The notes under the pieces are model-generated. The model did no database searches. It saw only the letters and a program-made list of their open reading frames with translations, and was not told where the DNA came from. Of a stretch of 64,000 nt of DNA, positions 47,596 through 56,745 are shown one piece after another. The DNA lies in assembly GCA_023052935.1 (NCBI GenBank), contig CM041292.1, positions 81,044,169-81,108,168 of the forward strand, in the 5' to 3' direction. This stretch comes from Piezodorus guildinii. Taxonomy: Eukaryota; Arthropoda; Insecta; Hemiptera; Pentatomidae. The position numbers and the translations under genes were made by a program. Each line of letters begins with the position of its first letter. The stretch's first letter is position 1.

Positions 47596-48179
47596 CTTTA
47601 TCACAAATAAAAATAGTTTTGTTGGTTTTAAAAATCCGTTATCATTTTACTTCTTCTGTCTTAGTTTTGAAATGAACAATGAATTTGACTTTGATATTTA
47701 TATAAACAATCAGCAAACATCCTGTGCCATCCACAAACATCTTACTTAACTCAAATTAAGCTCTAAAATATAAAATTAATAGGAGGGACAACATTTTGTT
47801 TCTGTTTGCAGTGGATTGGATAAAATACTCAAAATAGAAATTAGTTGGAATATACTGAAACTTTTTAAAAGTTGAAGAACGGTTGGAGCCGACTGAACCA
47901 AGTCTTGTTTAACATCCATTTCATGAATATTTTATCTCAGTAAAAGGTTTCATTTACCTCAGAGGAATCCATGACTATTGGTGGTATTTTATGAACTAAA
48001 ATATGTGAGTAGGGCGTTCGAACCTAGGTCCCACCCTCCAGCAAGCCTGGAGGGCCGCTCTCAATGTTGGTCAGCGAGTCCTTCGGACTTAGCAGGGAGG
48101 AGCTTCCGAGGAAATTCCACCGACCATCCCCACATCCGCCACCCGTAAGACGCTCCCCATACGCGGTTATGAGATCCGC

Positions 48180-48475
48180 GCGGAATTCCGGAGCTTGTAT
48201 CCCGTGAATATAATTGAGTTGATAGCATCGCTGAGGCTCAACTGGGCGAGTAAAGTTGTTGGGCTCGGTGAGGATCGGATTCCGAGAAAGTCGGTATTCG
48301 CTGATCCGGCTGGTAGGCGTCCGAAAGGTAGTCCGAAACGTCAATGGGAGGATTGCGTTAAGGCTGATATCGGAGGCTTGGGCTTAAACGGTGAACATTG
48401 GACAAGTCTGTGACTTTGGTGGTATCGGCATCGAATCTTCGGGTTCGGTAAACCTATTATTATTATTATTATTAT
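48180..48475 (+). mobile_element. RTE-like LINE 3' end, second copy, (TTA)n tail
   Basis: Matches 12610-12900: LYPVNIIELIASLRLNWASK, the GLGEDRIPRKSVFADPAGRR segment, then a 3' region with the UUCG hairpin at 48432-48447 and a TTA/ATT tail at about 48457-48475. The coding text is open to the stop at 48411. GC-rich sequence at 48010-48180 upstream contains two hairpins (CCTCCAG-CTGGAGG and AGTCC-GGACT) and may be another part of the same element. Confidence 0.8.
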
Positions 48476-48539
48476 TTATTTGACAGTACTTCTTATAAAT
48501 GAATATTCCTGGAGAGGGGGAGATTAACTCCAACCACTT

Positions 48540-49230
48540 CGGTTGCTTTTAGTTAAATGATACTATTGTATGTTTAGAAAACTCCAAACAATTCTAGCTG
48601 TGTTCAACAGTACAGCTTTCTGGGCTTCATTCATAACAGCTGTAGATAGGCCCAACCGCTCAGTGGCTTCCACTGTGGACTTTGGTATCAGACCATTGCT
48701 GGATATCACAATCGCCCACACAATAACACTATCCAGCCTGTACAGCTCCTTTAGCTCAGCTGCTAGAGATTGATACTTGCGAATTTTTTCAGCACAGACT
48801 GTGGCAACAACTTGTGTTGCCATCATTCGGGACACCTATATCAATTAGCTCGGCATTTTGTTTATTGGAGTCAATCAAAACGATGTCAGGACGGTTATGA
48901 GTAACTGGTTAAAATACAATTTTATTCCTTCATTTTGAATGAGGTCTTTAGGTTTGTATTGATAATACAGTATAGAGTCTTTTAACAACATTATTTTTAA
49001 ACCAATCGCCTGGTGATAGACCTTTGCAACGTCATCATGCCTCTAGTGATGTGCTGGGTTGATTCATAAGTGCTTGCACAGAGCCTACATTTGTCTGATG
49101 TATTTTGTAACTTCAAGACGTGACGGCAGTAAGACCTTGTGGCTATCACCTGATCCTGAATAGTTATCAAGAAGTCTTCCGTTTCAGGAAAGAGATCTCC
49201 CCTGACCAGCCATCGGGTAGAAAAAGTCTT
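48540..49230 (-). pseudogene. LINE C-terminal relic with restriction-like endonuclease motif
   Basis: On the minus strand a zinc-knuckle-like KCRLCASTYESTQHIT (about 49100-49050) is followed by RPDIVLID then AELIDIGVP (48900-48840). After a frame break come KIRKYQSLAAELKELYRLDS and QKAVLLNTARIVWSFL (48785-48563). CCHC plus RPD-D-VP-EK--KY is the layout of the restriction-like endonuclease of R2/R4-type LINEs, which nicks target DNA. No RT remains. Clade assignment is tentative. Confidence 0.5.
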
Positions 49231-49742
49231 ATAGATTTCAGCTTGCTGAAGCTGATGAATATAACTATGTGTCAGAACAATTAATATGTTTTTAATTATT
49301 TCATAAAATTAAAAATATAAAAATTATTTTTAAGCAATACTAACTCTTCATAATTTAATATAACATAACTTTCTACTATTTTTTCAATCTGATTTTTTAC
49401 TATTTAAAACTTACCATTGTATTTCTCAAGCTTATCTTTTGGGTTATCAATTTAGTTATTTTTTTTTGCTAATTTATTTTTATTTTTTTATCATTTTTTT
49501 TTCATCCTATTCAAGTTAAGACGTTTTGGTGCCTGCCTCTTCATTAAGCCTCTGAGAAATTCCCAATATAAGTGAAGGAGAAATAATAATAATAATGCTT
49601 CTATTCCATAGTTCATTTGAATAATCAATGCTTGGCCGTAAAATGAATATAAAGGAAGAAATAGTCGGATTTTTTCGGTCTTGATGTCTATGGTATGCGT
49701 AAAGGAACGTATGGTAGTCTCCCTAACAAGTGAATACTATCA

Positions 49743-49743
<1 letters not shown>

Positions 49744-49783
<40 letters not shown>
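49744..49783. repeat. (TA)n microsatellite
   Basis: Directly next to the LINE pentamer tail. Confidence 0.97.
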
Positions 49784-49786
<3 letters not shown>

Positions 49787-49788
<2 letters not shown>

Positions 49789-50520
49789 AATATAATAGAA
49801 TAGAATAGAATAGAAAAAAAATTTATTCTGGGACTAGGTCCCCTAAGAATAACAGTATGTACAATTTGAATATATACTATGTCTGGCAACATACAAAAAA
49901 AAAAACATGATTAATTATTATTTACAATGAATATATTAAAATTACAATTATTTACTATGAGGAAAAATACTATACATAAGAAATAAAAAAAGAAACTAAT
50001 TAAAAAAATATATATATATTTTCTAAACTTTATCTTCTGAGAAAATAAAATTCAAATTAAACATAAGCAAATTAAAATTTGAGCGGTAGACAGTAATCTT
50101 CATTCATTCAATGTAGATTTCTAGATAGAATTGACATATCACGTTTGCTGATCGTCTATTTGGGATGACAGAAGGTATAGGAAAAGTTGGGATTTGAATG
50201 AGGATAAAGAGGCAGCATGGCGGATATGGATTGGTAGAGAATTCCAGAGTGTGGTAGAGCGAACAATGAAGGAACGATCAAAAGTTTTGGTTCTGTGGGT
50301 AGGAAGGTAAAGGTCAGAATGTCGCGATCTAATTTCAAGACAGTGGATTGAGGATTTAAATTTAAGGAGACTGTGGATGTAGGAAGGATACTGGGAGTTA
50401 ATAGTTTGGTAGAGGTATGATCCCAGGAAATATTGTCTGCGGGTTGAGGGGAGGAGCCAATTCACCGTATAAGTGGGTAACATGGGACCTCCCTGGAGGA
50501 CCGAAGACAAATCTTAAGGA
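49787..50520 (-). mobile_element. CR1-like LINE 3' end with hairpin and pentamer tail
   Basis: 5'-truncated. The minus-strand frame 50510-50139 shows RSRHSDLYLPTHRTKTFDRS, LWNSLPIHIR and SLSSFKSQLFLYL, the classic C-terminus of CR1/L2/Daphne-type LINE ORFs. The 3' untranslated region ends with a hairpin (49824-49851: TATTCT-AGAATA outer, GGGAC-GTCCC inner) and a (TATTC)n-type tail (plus strand GAATA repeats, 49787-49814). Lies inside the large palindrome. Confidence 0.75.
50139..50510 (-). pseudogene. CR1-like LINE ORF, C-terminal 123 codons
   Basis: Open from an internal ATG to its stop. Carries the RT-ORF tail that follows the thumb (LWNSLP-HIR, SL-SFK--L--YL). No catalytic residues are in this part. 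The upstream ORF is lost by 5' truncation. Confidence 0.7.
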
Positions 50521-51629
50521 AATGTTCATACATATGTATATTAAATATATCGTGTATTACATACTTACATGTGTGTATTATATAATGAGTAAACCAATGT
50601 ATTAGGTTCTAAGAAACTACTAAAATCCAAGAAACCCTGAACTCAGAAAATTACTAAAATCATGAGATAAAATATTCTGCTTATAATCTAATCTGTTACC
50701 GAAGATTAAAAAGTCAAGATCTATCCAAATAATTATAATGGAAACAACTGACAGTTCATACGCCAACTATGTCAGCTTTAAATGTCAAATGTGTAATTCG
50801 GGTCTATTTCCTGCTTTAAGCCAATGCTTCGCTTGAATGTCTTCGACTTTGTCTAATTAATTTAAAATAAGTTCTTAATTAGACCAAGCGAACACCTCCT
50901 AAACATCGTTAGCTGATCCCCTGGGGTGCACGTATCACTTGTTAGGGATGACTACCATACGTTTCCTAACGCATACCATAGACATCAAGACCGAAAAAAT
51001 CCGACTATTTCTTCCTTGATATTCAGTTTACGGCCAAGCATTGATTATTCAAATGAACTTTATAGTAGAAGTATTGTAATCAGTTACAAAATTATAGAAA
51101 TATGAAAGAAAAAACTTATATGAATAGTGAGTTGAAAAAATGAATAACTCGAAAGAAAGATAAATAATTCATTTCATATTTCTTCACCAGAGGCTTTATA
51201 GGGATTTATCTAGATATATCTCACTCACCTTTATTGGGAATTCAACTGAGACTTACGGAAGAGGCAGCCATCAATTTTTCTTAAATCTTCACTTAAAAGG
51301 TTTACCGTCTTAACTTCAATAAGGTGAAAAAGGTAATGAAAAAATAAATATATAACTAAATTGAAAACCCATACTTTATTATTACTATAATACCTAAAAG
51401 CTAATAATTAAACTTTAAACGATTAGTTAATTTGAGTTATTAATAATAACTGAATTCAGAATACTTTCTAAAGAAATTGAAACATTGCGGTATCCCAGAA
51501 GCAATGAAACCTTTTACTGAGATAAAATATTCATGACTCTAAATGAATGTTAAACAAGACTTGGTTCAGTCGCCTCCAACCGTTCTTCAACTTTTAAAAA
51601 AGTTTCAGTATATTCCAATTAATTGTGTA

Positions 51630-51690
51630 TAAATAAACCATTGTGTAATAATTTGCAGCGTTTTTCATATTAAATTTTTCAATCCCGAAA
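51630..51690 (-). repeat. Family C head fragment at palindrome edge
   Basis: The minus strand reads AAAAACGCTGCAAATTATTA then CACAATGG, abutting the right end of the large palindrome. Confidence 0.55.
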
Positions 51691-52080
51691 TCATTGAAAT
51701 GTGTAATTTCTTGGTCAGTTTCAATACTATATTGATCAGGCTATATTATCATATTATGTGATAGGTTATGTAAACAGAAAAATCTCAAATAAAAAGGCTA
51801 GTAGTCACAATTCTGGAAAACATATTAGCTGAGAGATATAAGAATGAATTTCATGTTTCAATCATATTACATTTATATGTGCTGAAAAAAATAATTATTT
51901 ATCTAGTTTATCAAAAGTACAGCAAACAACTACTAAGCGATTTTCAAAAGAAAAAGGACATACTATAAATCGATATTTGTTTTTAGCCAATTTATTGTAG
52001 TTACCAAATGAATATATTGACCATTGTTGACACAAAAATAAGGATATTTTCATGAAATATGACCAATATTGAATAATATG
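51691..52080. other. AT-rich stretch, no gene seen
   Basis: Nothing recognisable before the Penelope element. Confidence 0.55.
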
Positions 52081-52091
52081 TATTTTGGATA

Positions 52092-52123
52092 CTGAAGATG
52101 AGGCATATAAACCTCGAAACGTT
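52092..52123 (+). ncRNA. Hammerhead-like core, weak stem I
   Basis: CTGAAGA / T / GAGG loop CCTC / GAAAC / GTT. Both core boxes and stem II are intact, but the flanks do not form a convincing stem I. Confidence 0.45.
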
Positions 52124-52241
52124 AATATATTATTAATGATGGGGTTTTGTTGACCGTTGAGAAATTAGATGAGGAAGATGGTTGGGGGTGCGGCCATAAA
52201 TTAGAAACACACATTTAAAATAAGTGTTATTTTAATTATGT

Positions 52242-52280
52242 GCCGACGTTTCGGCCTACAATGTGGGCCTTCATCAGGGC
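52242..52280 (-). ncRNA. Hammerhead-like ribozyme motif with all core boxes (P3)
   Basis: Minus strand: GCC / CTGATGA / A / GGCC loop of 9 GGCC / GAAAC / GTC / GGC. Stem I is 3 bp, stem II 4 bp, and stem III would be the self-complementary ACGU. The predicted cut follows GTC. One extra A lies between CUGAUGA and stem II, as in every other copy in this window. Confidence 0.65.
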
Positions 52281-53375
52281 TAAAAGAAACACGATAATAA
52301 CCAATGTAATTATAGACTTAATAATGCGTTAGGTATATAATAATAATATGACAGTAATAAATTATGAAAACATAAATAAAATTAAATGTAAAATGATAAT
52401 AAGATGACAATTATAAAGTATGGAAATAAGGTGACAGTTATAAAGTATGTAAATAAACAAAATTAAGATGATAGTTCTAAAGTATAGAAGTAAACATAAT
52501 TGAGATGATAATATTGTAATGAGAATATATAAAGAGAGATATATAAAAATTTTAAATATTACCAATTTTGAAGTGATATATGACGGTAATATATTAAAAA
52601 ACATAGTTAAGAGTATAGGTAATATATAAAAAAAAACATAGTCATTACCAAAGAGAAACAGTATAAATAAAAAATAATTTAAATTTTAAAATAATGTAAT
52701 ATTAAACTAATAATTATATGTCAGGATATGTAACGGAGAAAGATATGAGTATGGAAAGAGGGAGAAAGAAATGGGCGATGAAAAAAGATCCTTATCAATA
52801 AGAAAAAAGATACATACTTGACTCTGACCTGAAGACGCTGCCTAAAGGAGTGATGGTTCCCAGTTTAAAAAACGCTCATTGCGTGGAACGGAAAATATGA
52901 GAACTAGAATGTCCGTTAGGACTTTTCCAAGAAGCTAAGTTATGTTTACTGATTCGATTGTTAAAAAATAGCCAAAAGTTATTAATTGAGAGTACTTGAG
53001 TTATTACTTATGAGTATTTGATAAAATTGTAAGAAATAGTGACGAGGTAAAGATTAAAAGATATATAGTAATAACGGATGACGATGATAAATGACGATTA
53101 GGTAATAACGAATGACGATAAGGAGCTGTCGAAGGAAGTGATAAATAAACAGTAATCTAGTAAGTAAACAAATAAATAAATAAAAGGGGAGTACAAAAAT
53201 TAAATAAATATATAAATAAAAATTGATAATAAATAAATAAAAATAAAATTATGAAGAGATGATCAGATGGTTATTTAAAAAATGAGCTAGGGATGCTTTA
53301 TTAAATTTAATATTTGAGAATAAGCTAGTGACAAGTTATGTTTGTCAGTCTTTTGATTAACAGGAAGGGGTTCTA

Positions 53376-54274
53376 TTGGGTTGATGCAAAATTAATGCAG
53401 GTTTTTAGTAGGTATTGTAAATACGCCATTTCTTTACTTTAACCATATATATTTAATCAAAATAATTTCCATCTGAATCAATGCACTTTTGCCAACGTTC
53501 AACAAGCTTTCTTATTCCACCAGAAAAAAAATCCGAATCCCTGGACTCAATGAAATCACGAAAAGAATTTTCAATGTCGTCCTGGTTTTGAAAATTTTTC
53601 TCCCTCAAAAAGTTGTCCAGATGCCTGAAAAAGTGGAAGTCTGTAGGAGAGAGGTCAGGTGAATAAGGCGGATGTTGGAGAACTTCGTAGCCCAACTCGT
53701 GCAGTCGTCGAAGCGTTGGTTGTGCAACATGTGGTCTGGCGTTATCGTGGAGCAGGATCGGCCCCTTCCGATTCATCAATGCTGGGCAAAGACGTTGCAA
53801 TTTTTGAGTTCCGAGTTCCGCCGCCATTTCTCGTGTGGTTTTGGTTGGGTCTTCTTCCACTTTTGACCTCAGCTGGTCGTTGTCCAGAGCAAGATGACGG
53901 CCCCGACCTTCCTTGTCTTCGAGGTCGAAATCTCCTCTGCGAAACTTCTGGAACCAACGCTGCACCGTGCACTCATTAATAGCCCCCTGACCCCACACTT
54001 CATTAATATTACGAGCCGTTTGCGCAGCGCTGCGCCCTAATTTAAATTCGTAAAAATAAATTTGACGAAAATCGCACTTTGACATTTTCGATTCAAGACC
54101 TTTGAAACACATGAACAAAACGATTTTACTAAACAAATTCATGGTGAAAGAGAGGGTATTAGATAAGGTTTGTTTTGGTATAATAATGATCAATGTTAGG
54201 ATTAGCTTTGTTTACACAATTGGAATTAAGATATTGCAATAGAGGAAACCTGCATTAATTTTGCATCAACCCAA
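53376..54274 (-). mobile_element. mariner M1b, internally deleted (899 bp)
   Basis: Perfect inverted ends TTGGGTTGATGCAAAATTAA... with TA at 53374-53375 and 54275-54276. Compared with M1a it lacks 386 bp. The junction carries GAGTTCC twice in tandem (53806-53819). Inserted in the Penelope element just past its GIY-YIG domain. Confidence 0.95.
53453..54085 (-). CDS. Internally deleted mariner transposase (210 aa)
   Basis: Starts at MSKCDFRQIYF like M1a and stays open to the same C-terminus (KCIDSDGNYFD). The in-frame deletion joins TREMAAELG to QKLQRLCPAL, removing the second HTH and the first catalytic D (TCDEKW). The later residues LLHDNARPH and SPDLSPTDFH remain, so the active site is incomplete. 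The position equivalent to the stop in M1a is CGA here. The product could bind ends through the remaining N-terminal HTH but should not cut; such products are inferred, not shown, to act as inhibitors. Confidence 0.88.
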   Translation of the reverse strand: MSKCDFRQIYFYEFKLGRSAAQTARNINEVWGQGAINECTVQRWFQKFRRGDFDLEDKEGRGRHLALDNDQLRSKVEEDPTKTTREMAAELGTQKLQRLCPALMNRKGPILLHDNARPHVAQPTLRRLHELGYEVLQHPPYSPDLSPTDFHFFRHLDNFLREKNFQNQDDIENSFRDFIESRDSDFFSGGIRKLVERWQKCIDSDGNYFD

Positions 54275-54289
54275 TAGTTGTATGTAAAT

Positions 54290-54535
54290 GCATTCTGTAA
54301 TGAGTCGCTTGTCATGGTTGGGAACAGTGGCAAGAATGGATGTTTTATCAAAATCAAAGGAATGGTTAAGGGTTAAGGAATGTTCTGAAAGTTTTGAAGC
54401 GGTAGAATTTTTTGAGGAAATTGTATATTTGTGTCGGGTGATGCGATCTTTGAGAAGGTTTTTGGTTTCACCAATATAGGCAGAGTTGCAATTAGGAGTT
54501 CCGCAAGGGACTCTATAAACAATTTTTAAAATATT
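54290..54535 (-). pseudogene. Penelope-like GIY-YIG endonuclease domain
   Basis: The minus strand reads VYRVPCGTPNCNSAYIGETK, LLKDRITRHKYTISS, SEHSLTLNHSFDFDKTSIL and HDKRLITECIYI, all in one frame. These are the GIY (VYRVPC), YIG (AYIGETKN), R/H (KDRITRHK) and C-terminal E regions of the Penelope nuclease that nicks target DNA. The frame is open across the domain but there is no upstream RT, and mariner M1b interrupts the sequence at 54274. Confidence 0.82.
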
Positions 54536-54540
54536 ATATT

Positions 54541-55045
54541 TAATATATTATTGATGATTTAATAAATAATATTTTAAAAAAAGAGATGGTTCTGAAGAAT
54601 TTATTTAAATATTATATACTCTTCATAAATAGAAAATGAATCCATTTAATTTAATTTGGACAGAAAATACTTTAGACGATTCTGCTGGTACGATTCTGTA
54701 GGACTACCAGAACTAGTCGCAACTAACAGAAGCGAGCAATTTGCTGAAATCTCATAACCTCTGTTTGAGTTACGCTTATCTATCAACATTAGCCAGCAAT
54801 ACATCTAGTGCCTTATTCACATTGGTGTTGAATTCGATTTTGTAACGTTTGTAAATATTTCTATGATTCAACTAAAAGTTAAATCGAACTTGTTCCTTAA
54901 GATAACGTTAAGAACAGTTTGAAAATATAAGATAGATATAACCATACTCCAGATCAGGAAAAAGCACAACTCACACATTTCAATACGCTAAAAAAGACTT
55001 ACTGAAGAACGATTATTGTTATAAGAAGTTGATTTTCATAAAATA
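54541..55045. other. Unassigned stretch
   Basis: No recognisable feature between the Penelope element and the Helitron. Confidence 0.5.
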
Positions 55046-55550
55046 CTAGCTGTTTCCCGCGACTTCGTCTCCGTAGTTTTTTTTTTAAATATATTTTATA
55101 GTACTTCTGAGTAAATGATATTTTTAGTTTTATTTTCTTGTAGCAGAACGTACGGATTTTCTCGGCAACCCGATCTTGGCAATGCGACATATAATTGGCC
55201 GTGTGAAAAGCATTCTTGATGTTAATCGATCCCTACGCGATTAAGCGTTTGCCCCTCTGATTTATTAATTGTTAGGGCAGAAGATAAATTAACGGGAAAT
55301 TGAATCATTTTAAAATTTGGAAATTTAAATCATTAGGAATCATTGGGATGCAAGGTTAATTTTCCTAGAATTTTTTGCATGTCCTACTGATTCTTCATCC
55401 CTACTGGTTGCAGTAATGTTATATAGCCTATACTCTTCCTCAATAAATGGACTATCCAACACAAAAAGAATTTTTCAATTCGAACCAGTAGTTTCTGAGA
55501 ATAGCGCGCTCAAACAAACCAATTCATCAGCTTTATAACATTAGTATAGA
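55046..55550 (-). mobile_element. Non-autonomous Helitron, both termini present (505 bp)
   Basis: On the minus strand it begins TCTATACTAATGTTATAAAG after a host A (55551) and ends CAGCTAG before a host T (55045): 5' TC, 3' CTAG and A/T insertion site, all canonical. A GAC-GAA-GTC mini-stem near the 3' end is a worn version of the usual subterminal hairpin. Inside is the last part of the helicase ORF. Rolling-circle transposition by a Rep-helicase is the known mode of the group. Confidence 0.88.
55090..55330 (-). pseudogene. Helitron helicase C-terminal remnant
   Basis: The minus strand reads ALTINKSEGQTLNRVGID, a stop, then HQECFSHGQLYVALPRSG in the same frame. These are helicase motifs V and VI of PIF1-like Helitron helicases (NKSQGQTL, HGQLYVALSR). 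The Rep domain and helicase motifs I-IV are deleted. Confidence 0.82.
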
Positions 55551-56673
55551 TTGAAGCATAAAATAAAATGGTTTTGGCTAACTGGAAGAAGTCACACGAA
55601 TATAGATTATGTAGATATAACTCATATCTGGATATAGAAAAAAACAAATTCGTTTGCTCAGCGCTGTATATTCGTTTCATAAATCCTTGCGTTTCTTTTC
55701 AGTTGCAGTAAAAAACCAACTAAGTAGTTTTTGAAAATCCAGGTCTCACGAACCAAGGGCGTGCGGGGCGGGGCATGCGAGTATAAAGAAATCGACAAGC
55801 CCCTCGAAACTAGGGGCTCTAACTGACCCCGATGCCAATCCGTAAGAAGTTACCCTTTCTAAAGAAGTTAAAATAATTTCACCTATCAAAATAACTAATG
55901 TCTCTACCAATAGACGAAGATTAAAAAAAAAAATTACATTTTTTCCTTCTTTCCTCTGTGCATTTAAGGAAGGTATTCAACCTTTTATTATTGCCTGAAT
56001 TATTTATTGATTATTACCTAAGTTGCTCATTGGGAAACATAGCAGGGAAAACAGCCAAATGAAAATAAAGTACCCTTTGTGTTCTTAAATCAATATAATA
56101 ATTAAATCTGATAGTCATATCAGTAATCAAGTATTTGAATAGACCAAAAGGTTTACGTTGTGAAATAATTAAGCGATGAAAAGAAAGAAGGATTGTTTAA
56201 ATTATTTTACGAGTCAATATAGTTTAAAATTCTAAATTCAGAGCATAGAATTGGTAAATGAGCTGTTCTTGTGTTAATGTAAAGTTTAGAAATAAGAACA
56301 GTAACTTTATTATAACAGCTGGGAAACTTGGCGAAAGTTTTATCTTGTTCTTGAAAACAATGAACTTCATGATTATAAGATGTTTTTGAGACCTAGTTTA
56401 ACTAAAGGACAGTGTCAAATAATATCTTCAAAACAATTTTGGTATATTTAACACATATAAAAGAAATAGAAAATTCATCAGGTCATCATTAATGGTTTGT
56501 AGTTGAGGTTGTTTAGCAGAATTAATTGGGATTTTTAACATGATAAGCGGATATTTAGAAAGGGTTTAAAAATTTAAATTTGAAGTTCAACACAGTTAAA
56601 ATTCTGGTCGATTAACAGATATGGCAAACGTAACACACTCTTTAAAAACTAACATAAAATTGTGACAGCTTAC
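55551..56673. other. Probable intron of a minus-strand gene
   Basis: No transposon recognised. A GC-rich block at 55740-55850 contains a 7-bp hairpin, AGCCCCT (55798-55804) with AGGGGCT (55812-55818). Called intron only because it follows the exon at 56674-56745. Confidence 0.4.
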
Positions 56674-56745
56674 CTCTTGCAGCCTTCTCCCTCATCACCC
56701 GCCATTCGTACTCGTAGGAATCTTCATCGTTGGGAGGGGAATTTC
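56674..56745 (-). CDS. Internal exon of an unidentified host gene (partial)
   Basis: On the minus strand a pyrimidine-rich TTACTTTTACAG acceptor is followed by 72 nt and then a GTAAGC donor. Only one frame is open: two bases complete a split codon, then NSPPNDEDSYEYEWRVMREK, three further residues, and one base of the next split codon, so the exon is phase 1-1 and length 24 codons. The peptide is acidic then basic, with a YEYEW core. Its GC content is well above the flanks. I do not recognise the protein. Neighbouring exons are outside the window or not recognised, which fits very large transposon-filled introns. Confidence 0.7.

Larger units (their letters stand above)
47841..51622. repeat. 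Large palindromic structure, arms ~0.7 kb, interrupted
   Basis: The outer pair TTAGTTGGAATATACTGAAA (47841) and its inverse ending 51622 extend about 115 bp at high identity. The inner pair at 49594-49742 and 50936-51080 is about 145 bp at high identity (AATCAATGCTTGGCCGTAAA, GTCTATGGTATGCG, CTAACAAGTGA). Weaker inverted matches join them (CAAGTTAAGACG, CTGCCTCTTC-TAAG, AATTCCCAATA, TCAATTTAGTTAT). The right arm is about 690 bp and uninterrupted; the left arm is split by LINE sequences at about 48000-49260; the centre holds a CR1-like LINE. No clear target duplication was seen, so class is open: long-TIR transposon, foldback element or inverted duplication. Confidence 0.8.
52081..54540 (-). 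mobile_element. Penelope-like element P3, 5'-truncated, split by mariner M1b
   Basis: Minus-strand order: GIY-YIG endonuclease (54535-54290), mariner M1b insertion (54274-53376), A-rich 3' region, and a terminal block with a hammerhead-like core (52280-52242). A second core in the opposite orientation at 52092-52123 suggests inverted pseudo-LTR sequence. No RT is left. The element boundaries are approximate. Confidence 0.7.

Noticed and set aside
48010..48180. HDV-like ribozyme at the 5' side of an RTE fragment
   Set aside because: GGTCCCA and nearby hairpins look suggestive, but I could not draw the nested P1/P2 pseudoknot.
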